Below are positions 14,597-23,681 of a stretch of DNA of 48,681 nucleotides, piece after piece (position 1 is the first letter of the stretch; each line of letters opens with the position of its first letter). The stretch is from Algoriphagus faecimaris (lineage in GTDB: Bacteria > Bacteroidota > Bacteroidia > Cytophagales > Cyclobacteriaceae). A program made the position numbers and the translations under genes. The notes beneath the pieces are model-generated. The model saw only the letters and a list, made by a program, of their open reading frames with translations. It was not told where the DNA came from and made no database searches. The stretch covers positions 14,096-62,776 of the forward strand of contig NZ_FNAC01000027.1 of NCBI RefSeq assembly GCF_900101705.1, read 5' to 3'.

Positions 14597-17319
14597 CTCT
14601 TCTTTCCTTTCCCCATCAGCGGAGCCAAGTACTCCTCATACAGTTCAAATAGATATTCGATTCTGGCCATTTCCGAGGTAAAAGCCTGCGGACGATAGCA
14701 GAGATCCACCGCCCGGTCGAGCTCTTGATGCGCCTTCACCAGATCCGGAGGCATCAGCAGTGGATCATAGAGATCCGCGAGGCTACTCTCAGGATACTTC
14801 GCCCGGGTATCCAATACTTTCTGCGCCTTCTCTTCGACAAGCTTTTTATTCTTTTCGGATGGATTCTTTGGCCAGGGGAAATTATTGTATACAACAGTAT
14901 TTGAATACCTATAATCGCTTTTAAGTCTACCACAAGTATAATTAACCCAAGTCATGTGCATCCCTGATGTGAGCACTCCGAAAATAAAAAAATCAACATT
15001 AGGTAATGTTATAGCGCTATCACTAACAACAATATCTTTATCAATATATCCAAGCGGAATATACTTTCTCCTTTCAGAGGAAACTCTAGGGATTATAACA
15101 TAGTCCGTCAAAGGCTGTCGTTCCTCAATGAATAAAGCTGGAAATTCAGCCCATTTTTGGGTTGACTTCTTTGAACTTTCCAATCTCATTTTCCTGACTA
15201 AACTTAACCTCTCTTGGATAACGGGCATTAATTTTAATTCAGAAGGTTTAATTTCTTTTAGCCATAAACACCATCTTTTGATGTTATTCAAAAACTCCCT
15301 ACTTCCTAAATATTGTCTAATAAACGGCTTTGCCAAGGGTTCTACATTTAAAAAAGCATCTAATTCTTCATCCTCAATAATTAAATTACCCCCATCTGTT
15401 GGAGAACTGCCTTTGGTCATTTCTGGTACATTACAAAGGGGCTTTGAACGCTTTGAAACAAACAAATCCTTACCATTAACCAAATAGGGATTGATATTCC
15501 TGACTTTTACTTCCAAAGGTTCTCCATTTATATCCTCATAGGAAAAAAGCTTTTTTTCTTTTCTTTCAAAAAGTCCAAATCCAATAATCACTACGTGAAC
15601 AGCTGCATTTCCTTTAGCCTCGTTTTTCCAGTTAAAAGTTCTATGAGCAAAATTTATTTTGACCATATTTTCTAAAAACATCTCTTTCCAAAGAATCCCA
15701 ACTTGTTCCCCTTGTGAAATTGAATTTGTAGAAACAAAACCAACTTCAATAGAAGTGTTTTGAATGTATTTTGCCGCTAAAAGATACCAGCCAGTAACAT
15801 AATCCAAAACTCCTGAACCTTGTACACCACTAAAGACGTCAGCTAAATCCGCTCTTTGCTCTTTGGACTGATATGAATACCCGTAAAAAGGAGGATTCCC
15901 CAGAATATAACTTAGCTCTTCTTTGGGCACTACCTCCTCCCAATTGATCCGAAGGGCATTGCCATGGACGATTTTGGCGGATTTACGGAGAGGCAGTCGG
16001 GCATAGTACTGCCCGAATTCCTCCGAGATCCGCAGGTTCATCTGATGATCCATCAACCAGAGCGCCACTTCAGCGATCCGTGCCGGAAATTCATCATACT
16101 CTATCCCGTAGAACTGATCCACATCGATGGTCATGATTTCCTGAATCCCGATGGCCTGCTGGGCCCCGTAGATTTCCTTCAGCACATCCAGTTCCAGGAG
16201 CCGCAGCTCCCGATAAGTGATGATCAGAAAATTCCCACAGCCACAGGCCGGATCCAGAAATTTCAGCTTGCCCAGTCGCTGATGAAACTCCCGCAGCTTA
16301 TTTTTATTTCCCTTCAGCTTTTCAAACTCCTCCCGGAGCTCATCCAGGAATAGAGGTTTGATCAGCTTCAGGATATTTTTCTCGGAGGTATAGTGAGCGC
16401 CCAGATTTCGCCGCTCGATGGGATCCATCACCGACTGAAACATGGACCCGAAGATGGCCGGAGAGATTTTACCCCAGTTCAGCGCACTGCACTGCAGTAG
16501 GATCTCCCGCATCTTGGAGTTGAAGGCCGGTATCGGCAAAAATTCCTCGAAAAGCTTCCCATTCACATAGGGAAAGGTCGCCAAATGCTCATCCAGACTG
16601 GACATCCGGTTTTCTCGAGGAGTATTCAATACCTGGAAGAACTGAGCCAGCAGACCGCTCAGATTACTGCCATCCTCTCCGGATTTGACCTCGATCAGTT
16701 CCTTAAAAGTATCCTTCTCAAAGATCCCCGTATCATCCGCAAAAAGACAGAACAGCAGACGCACCAGGTACATCTCGAGTGCATGGCCAGTATAGCCACT
16801 TTCCTCCAATTGATCATGGAGCTTGCCCATAAGTTCAGCCGCAGCGATATTCACGGCATCTTCTTCCTTGAAGCTCCGCTTCTGATAGCCCGCGATAAAG
16901 CCGAACAGCTTGATATTTTTGTGAAACTCCGAAAGGTGAAACTCATACTCCCTCCCCTCATCCAGGTCATAGAGCTTAAAATTATCAAAGTCGGAGACCA
17001 AGACATATTTGGGTAGCTCATGTTCTTTGATGCCATGAAAATAATCCGTCGCCTGCTCAAAGGCCGCATCCAGATTTTTACCCTTGGATTTATGCTCCAC
17101 TAGTAGTGTCCCCTTCCAGAAAAGATCGATAAACCCCTGTTGATTATTCAGCTTTTTAACCGGCTCCTCAAAGGTGGCCAGCCTACGCCTAGAGATTCCA
17201 AACACATGAAAGAAATCATTCCAGAAGGAATCCTTTTCGGCACGCTCCCGCGTTTCGCCTTCCCATTCTTTGGTAAACCTCAAGGCGCGATCCTTGATTT
17301 CATTCCAGCTTAAAGCCAT
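14593..17319 (-). CDS. MmeI-like type IIL restriction-modification enzyme (single-chain)
   Basis: A 908-residue protein. The N-terminal part (1-150) contains GFIDLFWKG with D65 and VEHKSKG with E75-x-K77, matching a PD-(D/E)xK nuclease. A helical connector (150-350) follows. The N6-adenine methyltransferase region has FLDPACGCGNF (motif I, 354-364) and LGNPPF (motif IV, N475-P-P-F478). After it come a variable target-recognition region and a C-terminal helical block (PEKN-type, EMARIEYLFELYEEYLAPL). The length and order match type IIL enzymes, which methylate one strand and cut at a fixed distance. All catalytic motifs are intact. The middle segment (15.0-15.8 kb) is visibly AT-richer than the ends, consistent with swapping of the recognition region. 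Confidence 0.88.
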   Translation of the reverse strand: MALSWNEIKDRALRFTKEWEGETRERAEKDSFWNDFFHVFGISRRRLATFEEPVKKLNNQQGFIDLFWKGTLLVEHKSKGKNLDAAFEQATDYFHGIKEHELPKYVLVSDFDNFKLYDLDEGREYEFHLSEFHKNIKLFGFIAGYQKRSFKEEDAVNIAAAELMGKLHDQLEESGYTGHALEMYLVRLLFCLFADDTGIFEKDTFKELIEVKSGEDGSNLSGLLAQFFQVLNTPRENRMSSLDEHLATFPYVNGKLFEEFLPIPAFNSKMREILLQCSALNWGKISPAIFGSMFQSVMDPIERRNLGAHYTSEKNILKLIKPLFLDELREEFEKLKGNKNKLREFHQRLGKLKFLDPACGCGNFLIITYRELRLLELDVLKEIYGAQQAIGIQEIMTIDVDQFYGIEYDEFPARIAEVALWLMDHQMNLRISEEFGQYYARLPLRKSAKIVHGNALRINWEEVVPKEELSYILGNPPFYGYSYQSKEQRADLADVFSGVQGSGVLDYVTGWYLLAAKYIQNTSIEVGFVSTNSISQGEQVGILWKEMFLENMVKINFAHRTFNWKNEAKGNAAVHVVIIGFGLFERKEKKLFSYEDINGEPLEVKVRNINPYLVNGKDLFVSKRSKPLCNVPEMTKGSSPTDGGNLIIEDEELDAFLNVEPLAKPFIRQYLGSREFLNNIKRWCLWLKEIKPSELKLMPVIQERLSLVRKMRLESSKKSTQKWAEFPALFIEERQPLTDYVIIPRVSSERRKYIPLGYIDKDIVVSDSAITLPNVDFFIFGVLTSGMHMTWVNYTCGRLKSDYRYSNTVVYNNFPWPKNPSEKNKKLVEEKAQKVLDTRAKYPESSLADLYDPLLMPPDLVKAHQELDRAVDLCYRPQAFTSEMARIEYLFELYEEYLAPLMGKGKKR

Positions 17320-17441
17320 TGATTAAAAGTTAGGTTGATGAAAAATTGGACATCAATTTGTACATAATGATATCGGAAAAACAGGTTTAATCAAAGTAAA
17401 AAATAGATGATAAGTTTTACCTTGGATAAAACTTTTGAGAT

Positions 17442-18467
17442 ATGAATTATTGCCAGGCCTACTTCAATAGAAATCTTGACGATTTGAAAGAGTCAGATTT
17501 GATTACATTTTTTGCTACCCACCAACAAGAAACACAATACATTGAATTCAAAAGTTCTGGAGAAACCAATGCAGAAAAAATCTTTAGTAAAAGTCTAAAG
17601 CCTGCCATTTGCTCATTTTTAAACTCTGAAGGAGGGATCCTTATTTATGGCGCACCTAGAGAGGATCACAGAAATTCTGAAAACCCAGATAACTTTAAGT
17701 TGAGACCTTATCATCCACAACTTCTTGGTGACCATGATTCAATCATTCGAAAAATAGCAGACGGAATTACTCCAATGCCTATTGGTATTCGACTCAAAGA
17801 AGTTGAAGTGGAAGACGGGATGGTTGCCGTCTTTGAAATTCAAGAAAGCCAATCCAAACCTCATCAAACGGAAAACATCTACCAAATCCGAATTGATGGC
17901 CAGAAAAAACCTGCCCCTCACTATTTGATTGAGGCAATGATGAAGCAGGTCACTTTTCCCACCATAAAGGCTTATCTAAAGACCAAAAGAAGTGAGTATT
18001 GTGACCTGAAAAGTGATACACTTTTAATCTCATTCGATCTTAGTTTTATAAATTTTTCTCCTTTCCAGAATGAAAAAAACATCCGGTATCGACTAAAAGT
18101 CGATGGATCTATGATTTTAGAATTAGGGTCATCTAAAGGGGAAAACCTTTCAAAAGAGACAGACTATTTTAAAATAGAGAATCTTACTTATGGAGAGCCA
18201 TACACAGTACCCTTTACTCTCTCTGGAAACTTTGGAATGATTCAATCAGATAAGAAGGTCCTTCTTAACATTATTTTTCACGGCGAGTCTTCCCCTTCAA
18301 AACTTACTGTTTATGAATTTTATATTGAACAAAGAAACTTGAGAGGTTTCTTAAAAGGCGGAAAAGCTATTTTAGATATCGATAATATTTTAATTTCTGA
18401 ACATAAAAAAAACCTAGGACTAACACATGAGGAATCATTAAAAAAATCTCTTGGAATTGATTTTTAA
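17442..18467 (+). CDS. AlbA_2 (Schlafen-type) ATP-binding domain protein
   Basis: A 341-residue protein. Residues 25-160 match the AlbA_2/Slfn domain: QYIEFKSSGETNAEKIF, CSFLNSEGGILIYGAP with the GGxLxxG loop, IIRKIADGITPMP, and VFEIQESQSKPHQ. The C-terminal half is beta-rich (residues 190-300) and unassigned. Related proteins act as regulators or defence ATPases/nucleases. It is divergent from the MmeI-like gene with 122 bp between, so both promoters must lie there. The codon use is AT-rich like the recognition region of its neighbour. It could be an accessory of the restriction system or an independent defence gene. Confidence 0.75.
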   Translation: MNYCQAYFNRNLDDLKESDLITFFATHQQETQYIEFKSSGETNAEKIFSKSLKPAICSFLNSEGGILIYGAPREDHRNSENPDNFKLRPYHPQLLGDHDSIIRKIADGITPMPIGIRLKEVEVEDGMVAVFEIQESQSKPHQTENIYQIRIDGQKKPAPHYLIEAMMKQVTFPTIKAYLKTKRSEYCDLKSDTLLISFDLSFINFSPFQNEKNIRYRLKVDGSMILELGSSKGENLSKETDYFKIENLTYGEPYTVPFTLSGNFGMIQSDKKVLLNIIFHGESSPSKLTVYEFYIEQRNLRGFLKGGKAILDIDNILISEHKKNLGLTHEESLKKSLGIDF

Positions 18468-18539
18468 AATCGCTGTCCTATCCTCCTCATGAAACCAATA
18501 CCATCTTGCTTTTAGAACCTTAATTCTAAAAATCATTCG

Positions 18540-19071
18540 ATGGCTACCGAAATAGTAAATCCCCTCCCCTCCATCCACCCCGTACTCGATCCACTGATCG
18601 TTTCTATGGCTGATCCTGTAAGCCGTGCCTCGGGAAGGGGTGACCAGTCTCAGGCAGAAATTTAGATCGAGGCCGAAGATGTACTGAACCCAGTTGAATT
18701 GCGAATTATCGGGGAGCTATTTAATCCATGACTGGACCGGTAAAGAAAAAAGTCATTACATGCGAGGAGATCCTGATCGGGTCCAAGTCGAAACAAACTG
18801 ATTCCAGGTCAAGTGGGCTGCCTATGACGAAACCGCAAACGGCCTCCGCATCAACCGACAGGAGCTCGTACCAGTCATCTCAAGCTAGGAAGATTTTGGA
18901 TTCTTTGTCCAGCTCTTTGGCACTCCGATCAAAAAATTCAGCCTAAACGGTCTCTTCCAGCAAGTCACGGACCGCTTTGATCTGGCCAGCTTCGCCATCT
19001 ATGATGCTCAGGGAAATCTGATTGAGAGGCAGTCGTTGGAGTTTCCGGAGGGGGAAGAGCTCATTGAGTAA
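18540..19071 (+). pseudogene. Decayed gene with internal stops and a frameshift
   Basis: Frame 0 from ATG 18540 reads MATEIVNPLPSIHPVLDPLI, meets a stop at 18660-18662, then continues DVLNPVELRIIGELFNP up to 18728. The coding signal moves to the next frame from 18730 (DWTGKEKSHYMRGDPDRV), passes two in-frame stops (before FQVKWAAYDETANGLRI and before EDFGFFVQLFGTPIKKF) and ends AIYDAQGNLIERQSLEFPEG... at a TAA (19069-19071). The residues between stops are clearly protein-like. The family is not recognised. It is more GC-rich than the neighbouring defence genes, so it may be an older resident. Confidence 0.6.
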
Positions 19072-19094
19072 AAAAGTGGCTCAAAACATTTTTT

Positions 19095-19751
19095 TCAGAA
19101 ATCTTCGTGCATTTTGGAAAGAAGAAGATTCTCTAACTTATTATCAATTAACAAAAATCTAATTACCCAATGATTAACTTTATCATTCATGCTTCTTGGC
19201 ATCTTTGCATACAAGTTTTTTATCTTTTTCTCTTCTTGCCCTGTTTCGATCCCATGGATAATGGCTTCGCCGTATTCGTGAAGCATTGTAAATCCTCGCT
19301 GAAAATTATAAAAAACCTCTGAAATCAATTCCCTTTTTTCAATTAAAAGGGGCAATAAATCTCTATCTCCCAAAAAATTATTTTCATCAAAGGCTTCAGA
19401 AAATAAATCATCTATTTCTTTTGAACTATCCCAATACTTTTCAGTAATAATTTTAAAAATTCTTGCAATTCCAGATAACGATCGAGGTACATAGGGAAAG
19501 TCTTTTTCTAGGTTAAAATTATGACCTAGAGTAAACCTAGATAAACAAAATTCAACTTTCTTATTGATCTTTTTATTTAAAATATAAATTTTTTGACAAT
19601 GTCCCCTCCTTAGACTTTGTTGGTAAAATCGATATTGTTTATAACCAAAAAAACCACCAAACACCAAAATGATAGTTTGGATTGTCATCATACCAGCCAT
19701 CCAAATGCTTGCGGCATTGTCTACTGTAAAAAACCACTGTTCTAAATTCAT
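19095..19751 (-). CDS. Membrane-anchored protein of unknown function
   Basis: A 218-residue protein with one transmembrane helix at about 14-36 (SIWMAGMMTIQTIILVFGGFFGY), then a basic stretch (YKQYRFYQQSLRRG) that suggests the helix exits to the cytoplasm, and a long helical soluble part. I recognise no domain. The overall plan (N-terminal helix, helical cytosolic part) resembles membrane-bound defence effectors, and the gene sits among them, but this is only contextual. Its ATG is 3 bp after the stop of the 83-residue gene upstream, so the two form an operon. Confidence 0.65.
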   Translation of the reverse strand: MNLEQWFFTVDNAASIWMAGMMTIQTIILVFGGFFGYKQYRFYQQSLRRGHCQKIYILNKKINKKVEFCLSRFTLGHNFNLEKDFPYVPRSLSGIARIFKIITEKYWDSSKEIDDLFSEAFDENNFLGDRDLLPLLIEKRELISEVFYNFQRGFTMLHEYGEAIIHGIETGQEEKKIKNLYAKMPRSMNDKVNHWVIRFLLIDNKLENLLLSKMHEDF

Positions 19752-19754
19752 AAT

Positions 19755-20006
19755 CTAAATCTTAACCTCTTTTTCCCTTAAATACCTCAGGCATTCACTG
19801 AGCCTGACTTGATTTCCTTGGTCAAGATAAGAAATCGCCAGCAAACAAGTTTCTTTTAGGTCACGGCCGGCAGCTAGCCGATCATAGGGAAGTTTCTGAT
19901 GAGTCTCACAGATCCTCTTGATCTTGGCATTGATCCTCCTCTCCAGCGTTACCAGCTCCACCCGAAGCTGCTCTTCTTCATCTGTTAATTTCCTTGACAA
20001 ATCCAT
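19755..20006 (-). CDS. Small helical protein, unknown, paired with membrane protein
   Basis: An 83-residue protein, highly charged and helical, with a leucine-spaced first half (EEEQLRVELVTLERRINAKI) suited to a coiled coil. The second half (GRDLKETCLLAISYLDQGNQ) has no known motif. It is the first gene of a two-gene operon and lies divergent from the putAbiC-like gene (76 bp between). No function can be assigned. Confidence 0.55.
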   Translation of the reverse strand: MDLSRKLTDEEEQLRVELVTLERRINAKIKRICETHQKLPYDRLAAGRDLKETCLLAISYLDQGNQVRLSECLRYLREKEVKI

Positions 20007-20082
20007 GCTTACATTTTAGAGAAGGGATCTAAAAGATACAAACCCGATTTTTAGTTTGAAGGAAATTGACTAGATTTTCAGG

Positions 20083-20928
20083 ATGGATTATAAGAAGGAG
20101 AAATCAAGACTGAACTCAAAAACAACTCTATTCACATGGATTGGAGGGATATCGGCCTTGATCGCAATTATTCCTTTAATTTGGGCTGGGATCCAAGTTT
20201 TTGGAAACCGTTCATTTTTTAAGGAAAATGAACTTGGTGATTTTATTGGTGGTACATCTGGGACTTTCGCCTCATTTGCTGGCCTTGCCTTCGTTTATGT
20301 TGCTTTTTTAGGACAGCGGCTTCAAATTCTGATGCAGCAAGAAGAATTGGAACTTAACCGAAAGGAGTTAAAAGACACCAGAGTGGAAATCAGAGGCCAA
20401 AAGGAACAGCTAGAGCTTCAGAATAAACAGTTCCAGATTCAATCATTTGAAACTGTCTTCTTCAGTTTACTTAATTTATTTGAAAAGCAATCAAAACTCA
20501 GCTTTTCAGATAATTATGGGGATGAAATGTTAATAGAAAAACTTAAAAAATTCTATGGGAACATCAGGCAATTACATTTTCGAGAAGATTGGCCATCCCT
20601 GAACAAAAGAGAAAAAGCAATTGAAATTGGAAATACTTTTGATTTTAGTTTTTCTCAGGGTTTTGCTAGGGTAAGGGCTATAATGTCTTCAGCATTAGGT
20701 ATACTGATTCATCTGGATGGCAATCGAAAAGTGATCGATCATGAATTTTACATTTCAATTTTTATGAACACCTTAAATGTGCATGAAACAAGAATAATTT
20801 TTTATGGGTATTTTTCGGGTTACATTTCATTCAAACAATATCAAATTCACCTATATAAAGAGCTTTTAGAAATAATTGTCCCAAATCATCTTTGTGACAA
20901 TAGGGATAAAGAACTTTTGAAAATTTAA
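20083..20928 (+). CDS. putAbiC-type putative phage abortive-infection protein
   Basis: A 281-residue protein with the layout of the putAbiC family: two N-terminal transmembrane helices (about 15-37 and 50-76, the second in GDFIGGTSGTFASFAGLAF), a coiled coil (about 83-118) that includes EELELNRKELKDTRVEI and ends KEQLELQNKQF, then FETVFFSLLNLFEKQ and an alpha-helical C-terminus. Family members are linked to phage exclusion and are thought to kill or arrest infected cells. It is monocistronic on the plus strand with no visible terminator. Identification rests on the characteristic order of helices, coiled coil and the FExxFFSLL motif. Confidence 0.72.
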   Translation: MDYKKEKSRLNSKTTLFTWIGGISALIAIIPLIWAGIQVFGNRSFFKENELGDFIGGTSGTFASFAGLAFVYVAFLGQRLQILMQQEELELNRKELKDTRVEIRGQKEQLELQNKQFQIQSFETVFFSLLNLFEKQSKLSFSDNYGDEMLIEKLKKFYGNIRQLHFREDWPSLNKREKAIEIGNTFDFSFSQGFARVRAIMSSALGILIHLDGNRKVIDHEFYISIFMNTLNVHETRIIFYGYFSGYISFKQYQIHLYKELLEIIVPNHLCDNRDKELLKI

Positions 20929-21331
20929 AATAAATAGGATTTCTATTGTCCTAACCCCCACTCCCTCACCGCCCTATCTTCACAGGAAATCATCCGCAGA
21001 AGATGGCGAAGTATCGTAAGAATGGCCAGCAAGCCTATCCGCTCTTTTGATCCACAGGTAGTAATCCAATACCCAAGCCCAAGATACCCCTTTGTTTCTG
21101 CATATCAACCCAAGCCCAAAGCCAAGTATGCTCCAGGTATCTTCCGAGTGCCACCTACAAGATATCTGTGGCAAAGTCGGAGGAAGCTTGGTGCAGAGGC
21201 ATTGAAGGTAAAGCGTTAGGTAGGCGTTTCTGTGATTGTCTAAGGCTACCTGCGGCAGCCGAAACCAAGTTGGGTTTCGCCCTTTTAGGCCCTCGGGAAA
21301 AGTAAATTTTTATCCGAGGGTTGGCACCCAA
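20929..21331. other. Foreign or decayed DNA between putAbiC-like gene and AbiH remnant
   Basis: A plus-strand frame with no clear start runs through here to a TAG at about 21219 and reads SSQEIIRRRWRSIVRMASKP, then KPIRSFDPQVVIQYPSP. It is not recognised and may be chance. Near 21240-21320 come hairpin tokens (CGGCAGCCGAAA; CCCTCGGG with CCGAGGG). The segment abuts the point where AbiH homology stops, so it marks a rearrangement. Confidence 0.35.
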
Positions 21332-21520
21332 GGTGTGACCTAATGCCAATTCTAAATCTGACCAATTTTGTAAGTTCGCGGAAATTTCATTTTTAATTTC
21401 AAGGATTTTTGGGTTTGAGGTTTTGGAAGATTTATAATATTCATAAAAATCTGAATACTTAGTATTTAATACAAGATTTAAATCAAAGCCATTACCGATA
21501 AGATAGACTATATTCATCAT
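21332..21520 (-). pseudogene. Truncated AbiH-like abortive-infection gene (N-terminus only)
   Basis: The first 62 codons read MMNIVYLIGNGFDLNLVLNT, then KYSDFYEYYK, and ANLQNWSDLELALG, which is the conserved N-terminus of bacteriophage abortive-infection AbiH proteins (IGNGFDLxxGxxTxYxDF). After ELALG the homology stops and the frame continues into unrelated GC-rich sequence to 21155. Full AbiH proteins are several hundred residues long, so most of the gene is lost. Its start is 10 bp after the upstream gene, as in an operon with the XRE-ImmA pair. Confidence 0.7.
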
Positions 21521-21530
21521 TTTATCACCA

Positions 21531-22078
21531 TCATTCTTCCCCCAATTTCAACATTGCCTTCGCCACTGCCCTTCCTGAATCATCATATTCTTCATGGGGA
21601 TAGCCATGACGCTCATTGAGCAGGTACAATTCTTTATAAAGCTGAAATGGATTCTGGGAGCCACTAACCCAAGAGATGACCACATCAAGCATTTCATTCA
21701 TCACCGGTTGAAAGGTCATTCGGCCGTCGGAGCCCCTAATACCTTTATTGTCGCTTTTTCTCTTCCCGAGGTTGAGGAAAATGTTTTTTTCATCGTAGAT
21801 GATATCCCGCATTTGCTTGTAATCTTCTCCTTTGGGTAAATGATCCATTAAAAGCTTCCGGATTCCTTTGTAGTAGATGTTGTATTTCTCTTCCGGACTA
21901 TCCAATTGCCGAGCAACCAGTTGCTTTAATTCGTCTATTTCTTCTAAGGCACCTGAATCTCCCGAAATGGTCAATTGCTTCCCTTTCTTCTCATGGGCCC
22001 GTCTTAAGAGTTCCAGACGCTCTAAGTCTACTTCCGTCTGTTCCTTTTCTTTTTTGGGTTTTTATTTTTGCCATCCAT
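21531..22078 (-). pseudogene. Unknown gene, N-terminus broken by a 1-nt frameshift
   Basis: A good frame of 147 codons covers 21531-21974 if a TTG is taken as start, but coding continues upstream in the same frame (KEKEQTEVDLERLELLRR, then AHEKKGKQL) to about 22062 without any ATG. An ATG at 22078 opens MDGKNKN in another frame. Adding one A in the A-rich tract near 22055-22065 would join the two into a ~182-residue protein. The break is thus a single-base deletion or a sequencing error in a homopolymer. The protein is charged and helical with a C-terminal GYPHEEYDDSGRAVAKAMLK motif. Family not recognised. It follows the XRE-ImmA gene by 12 bp. Confidence 0.5.
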
Positions 22079-22090
22079 AGTGGTAGTGGT

Positions 22091-23284
22091 TTATTTTAAT
22101 TCGAAAACTTCCTTTATTTTTTTACTGGCATCCTTTATCGATTCTTCTTTCCAGGTAATTGGGTTTAACTTGCTTACGGCACTTTTACAGGTTGGGTAGT
22201 GCTCCTTAAAGGCCCCATAAAAATTCTTGCCGTAGAGTTCATTCTGGTACCAAGTGTAAAAGGAATAAATGAGTGAGGGATGGATCTCCTGCTCTTTGGC
22301 AAAGCGCTCCACCATATAGGGATTATTGATGTAATGCTTGATGTAGTGAAAGCCTTCGATAGGGAGGAAGTAATCTCTGGCAAAGCTGTTGGCCTTTTCT
22401 TCAATTAGAAATAAATCCTGATCATCAGAAAGGTGGAAATTATTTGAAATCACGGTTTCATAGTCAAAAAGGACATGATGCAATTCGTGTAATAGGGTAA
22501 ACCAAAGGTTGGGGTACTTCTTTAAATAATCCGTGATGACGATGCAGGGTTTTCCATTGATATTGAATGTAGCCCCTCTTACATGTGTAGTTTCAAAATA
22601 GTCTTGAAAGATAACCGTGAGGCCTGCATTATATAGGGCCCTACTTACAATGTACAGTCCATTGTTCACGTCCTGGGAGTATGGTTTTATTTTGACTAGG
22701 GTATCTTTGAGCAACTCTCGATCATATGAATTGGGGTTATTGATTAATCCAAAAGTTTGGTAAGCGGACCTCACCCAAAAATCTTTCATTTTATCCGAAA
22801 AGGGTCTTTTGGATCTGCTATACAGGGGTTCGACCACTTGTGATTCATACTCTGCTATCGAATCAAATCCAAAATAGCTTAGGACCTTTTGAACTAGGTG
22901 ATCGATATCATCACCTGAATCAAAAAAACCTCTTTTTGTCAAGGCTTTCACATCAAAGTTCTTCATTAGGAATTTTACCTTCCTTGCCCGGTCAATGGAG
23001 GCGATATTGTCGGAACTTTGGTTTTTGAGTACCATTTTGATGAACTTGTGGACATCGATATCCAAAAATTCGGCTACTTTGACGATGTGGATCAGGTTAG
23101 GTTGCTTAGCTGTCCCATCGAGAATCTCAGCAAAAACGTCCTTATCAATATTGAGAAGCTTAAGGGCTTTGGTTTTGCTGATCCCGTATTCTGTGATTTT
23201 ATCTTCGAATCGTTGTTTCACACTGAATTCGGGACCATCATCAAAGATTTCTTGTAGAAGTTGGTCAATATCTAAATTTTTCAT
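22091..23284 (-). CDS. XRE-HTH and ImmA/IrrE-type metallopeptidase regulator
   Basis: A 397-residue protein. Residues about 25-85 contain an HTH-like region (YGISKTKALKLLNIDKDVFA, then LDGTAKQPNLIHIVKVAEFL). The C-terminal half has the zinc-peptidase motif LLHELHHVLFD (H266, E267, H270) and the downstream EEKANSFARDYFLP helix with the third ligand. ImmA/IrrE proteins cleave a repressor on a signal and here both modules lie in one chain, a common layout in toxin-antitoxin-like and mobile-element control. I take the start at 23284 (MKNLDIDQ), because the 17 extra upstream residues lie in the operator-rich promoter. It is the first gene of an operon with the broken unknown gene and AbiH. Confidence 0.82.
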   Translation of the reverse strand: MKNLDIDQLLQEIFDDGPEFSVKQRFEDKITEYGISKTKALKLLNIDKDVFAEILDGTAKQPNLIHIVKVAEFLDIDVHKFIKMVLKNQSSDNIASIDRARKVKFLMKNFDVKALTKRGFFDSGDDIDHLVQKVLSYFGFDSIAEYESQVVEPLYSRSKRPFSDKMKDFWVRSAYQTFGLINNPNSYDRELLKDTLVKIKPYSQDVNNGLYIVSRALYNAGLTVIFQDYFETTHVRGATFNINGKPCIVITDYLKKYPNLWFTLLHELHHVLFDYETVISNNFHLSDDQDLFLIEEKANSFARDYFLPIEGFHYIKHYINNPYMVERFAKEQEIHPSLIYSFYTWYQNELYGKNFYGAFKEHYPTCKSAVSKLNPITWKEESIKDASKKIKEVFELK

Positions 23285-23292
23285 AAGGGAGA

Positions 23293-23352
23293 AATTACCC
23301 CTAAATTTAAGACATATTTTGTATAAAAAATACAAAATGAGGGTAATTACCC
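23293..23352. promoter_or_regulatory. Operator/promoter of the XRE-ImmA gene: nested inverted repeats
   Basis: Three symmetrical sites lie within 60 bp: AATTACCC (23293-23300), the 9-bp inverted repeat ATTTTGTAT/ATACAAAAT (23316-23338, 5-nt centre) and the perfect 12-bp palindrome GGGTAATTACCC (23341-23352). The first repeats a half of the last. This density just upstream of an HTH gene points to autoregulation. Confidence 0.6.
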
Positions 23353-23681
23353 TTTATTTTATCTTCGTATTGATTCAATTAAAAAACTACTCTAAATATT
23401 GTGTCAATTAGTGTCAATTATTTTGAAGCTTGATACTAATCTGCAAAAAAACCTAGGAGTTTTCTTGGAAGCTTTGACCTTAAAAAAAAACTAAGTTTTC
23501 GAACCTTCCTCTCACTGCTGGTGAAGGATTTGAATTGGTTGGGCTGAGAGATATTGTTTATTTGGTTACTATCGTTAGAAGGCTTATTATCTCGCCAAAA
23601 TCCGCAAATACCTATTTCAGGGTTCCGCTTTCTGGAAGATCTCCGTCGGTTTACAGTTAAAAATTAGCTTAAATACCCCCT

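Noticed and set aside
21022..21219. 65-codon plus-strand frame beginning MASKPIRSF
   Set aside because: No start context, unrecognised sequence and position at a rearrangement joint with the AbiH remnant; described as decayed DNA instead.
22091..23335. Longer start for the XRE-ImmA protein at 23335
   Set aside because: The 17 extra residues are encoded within the palindromic promoter region; MKNLDIDQ at 23284 is the more sensible start.
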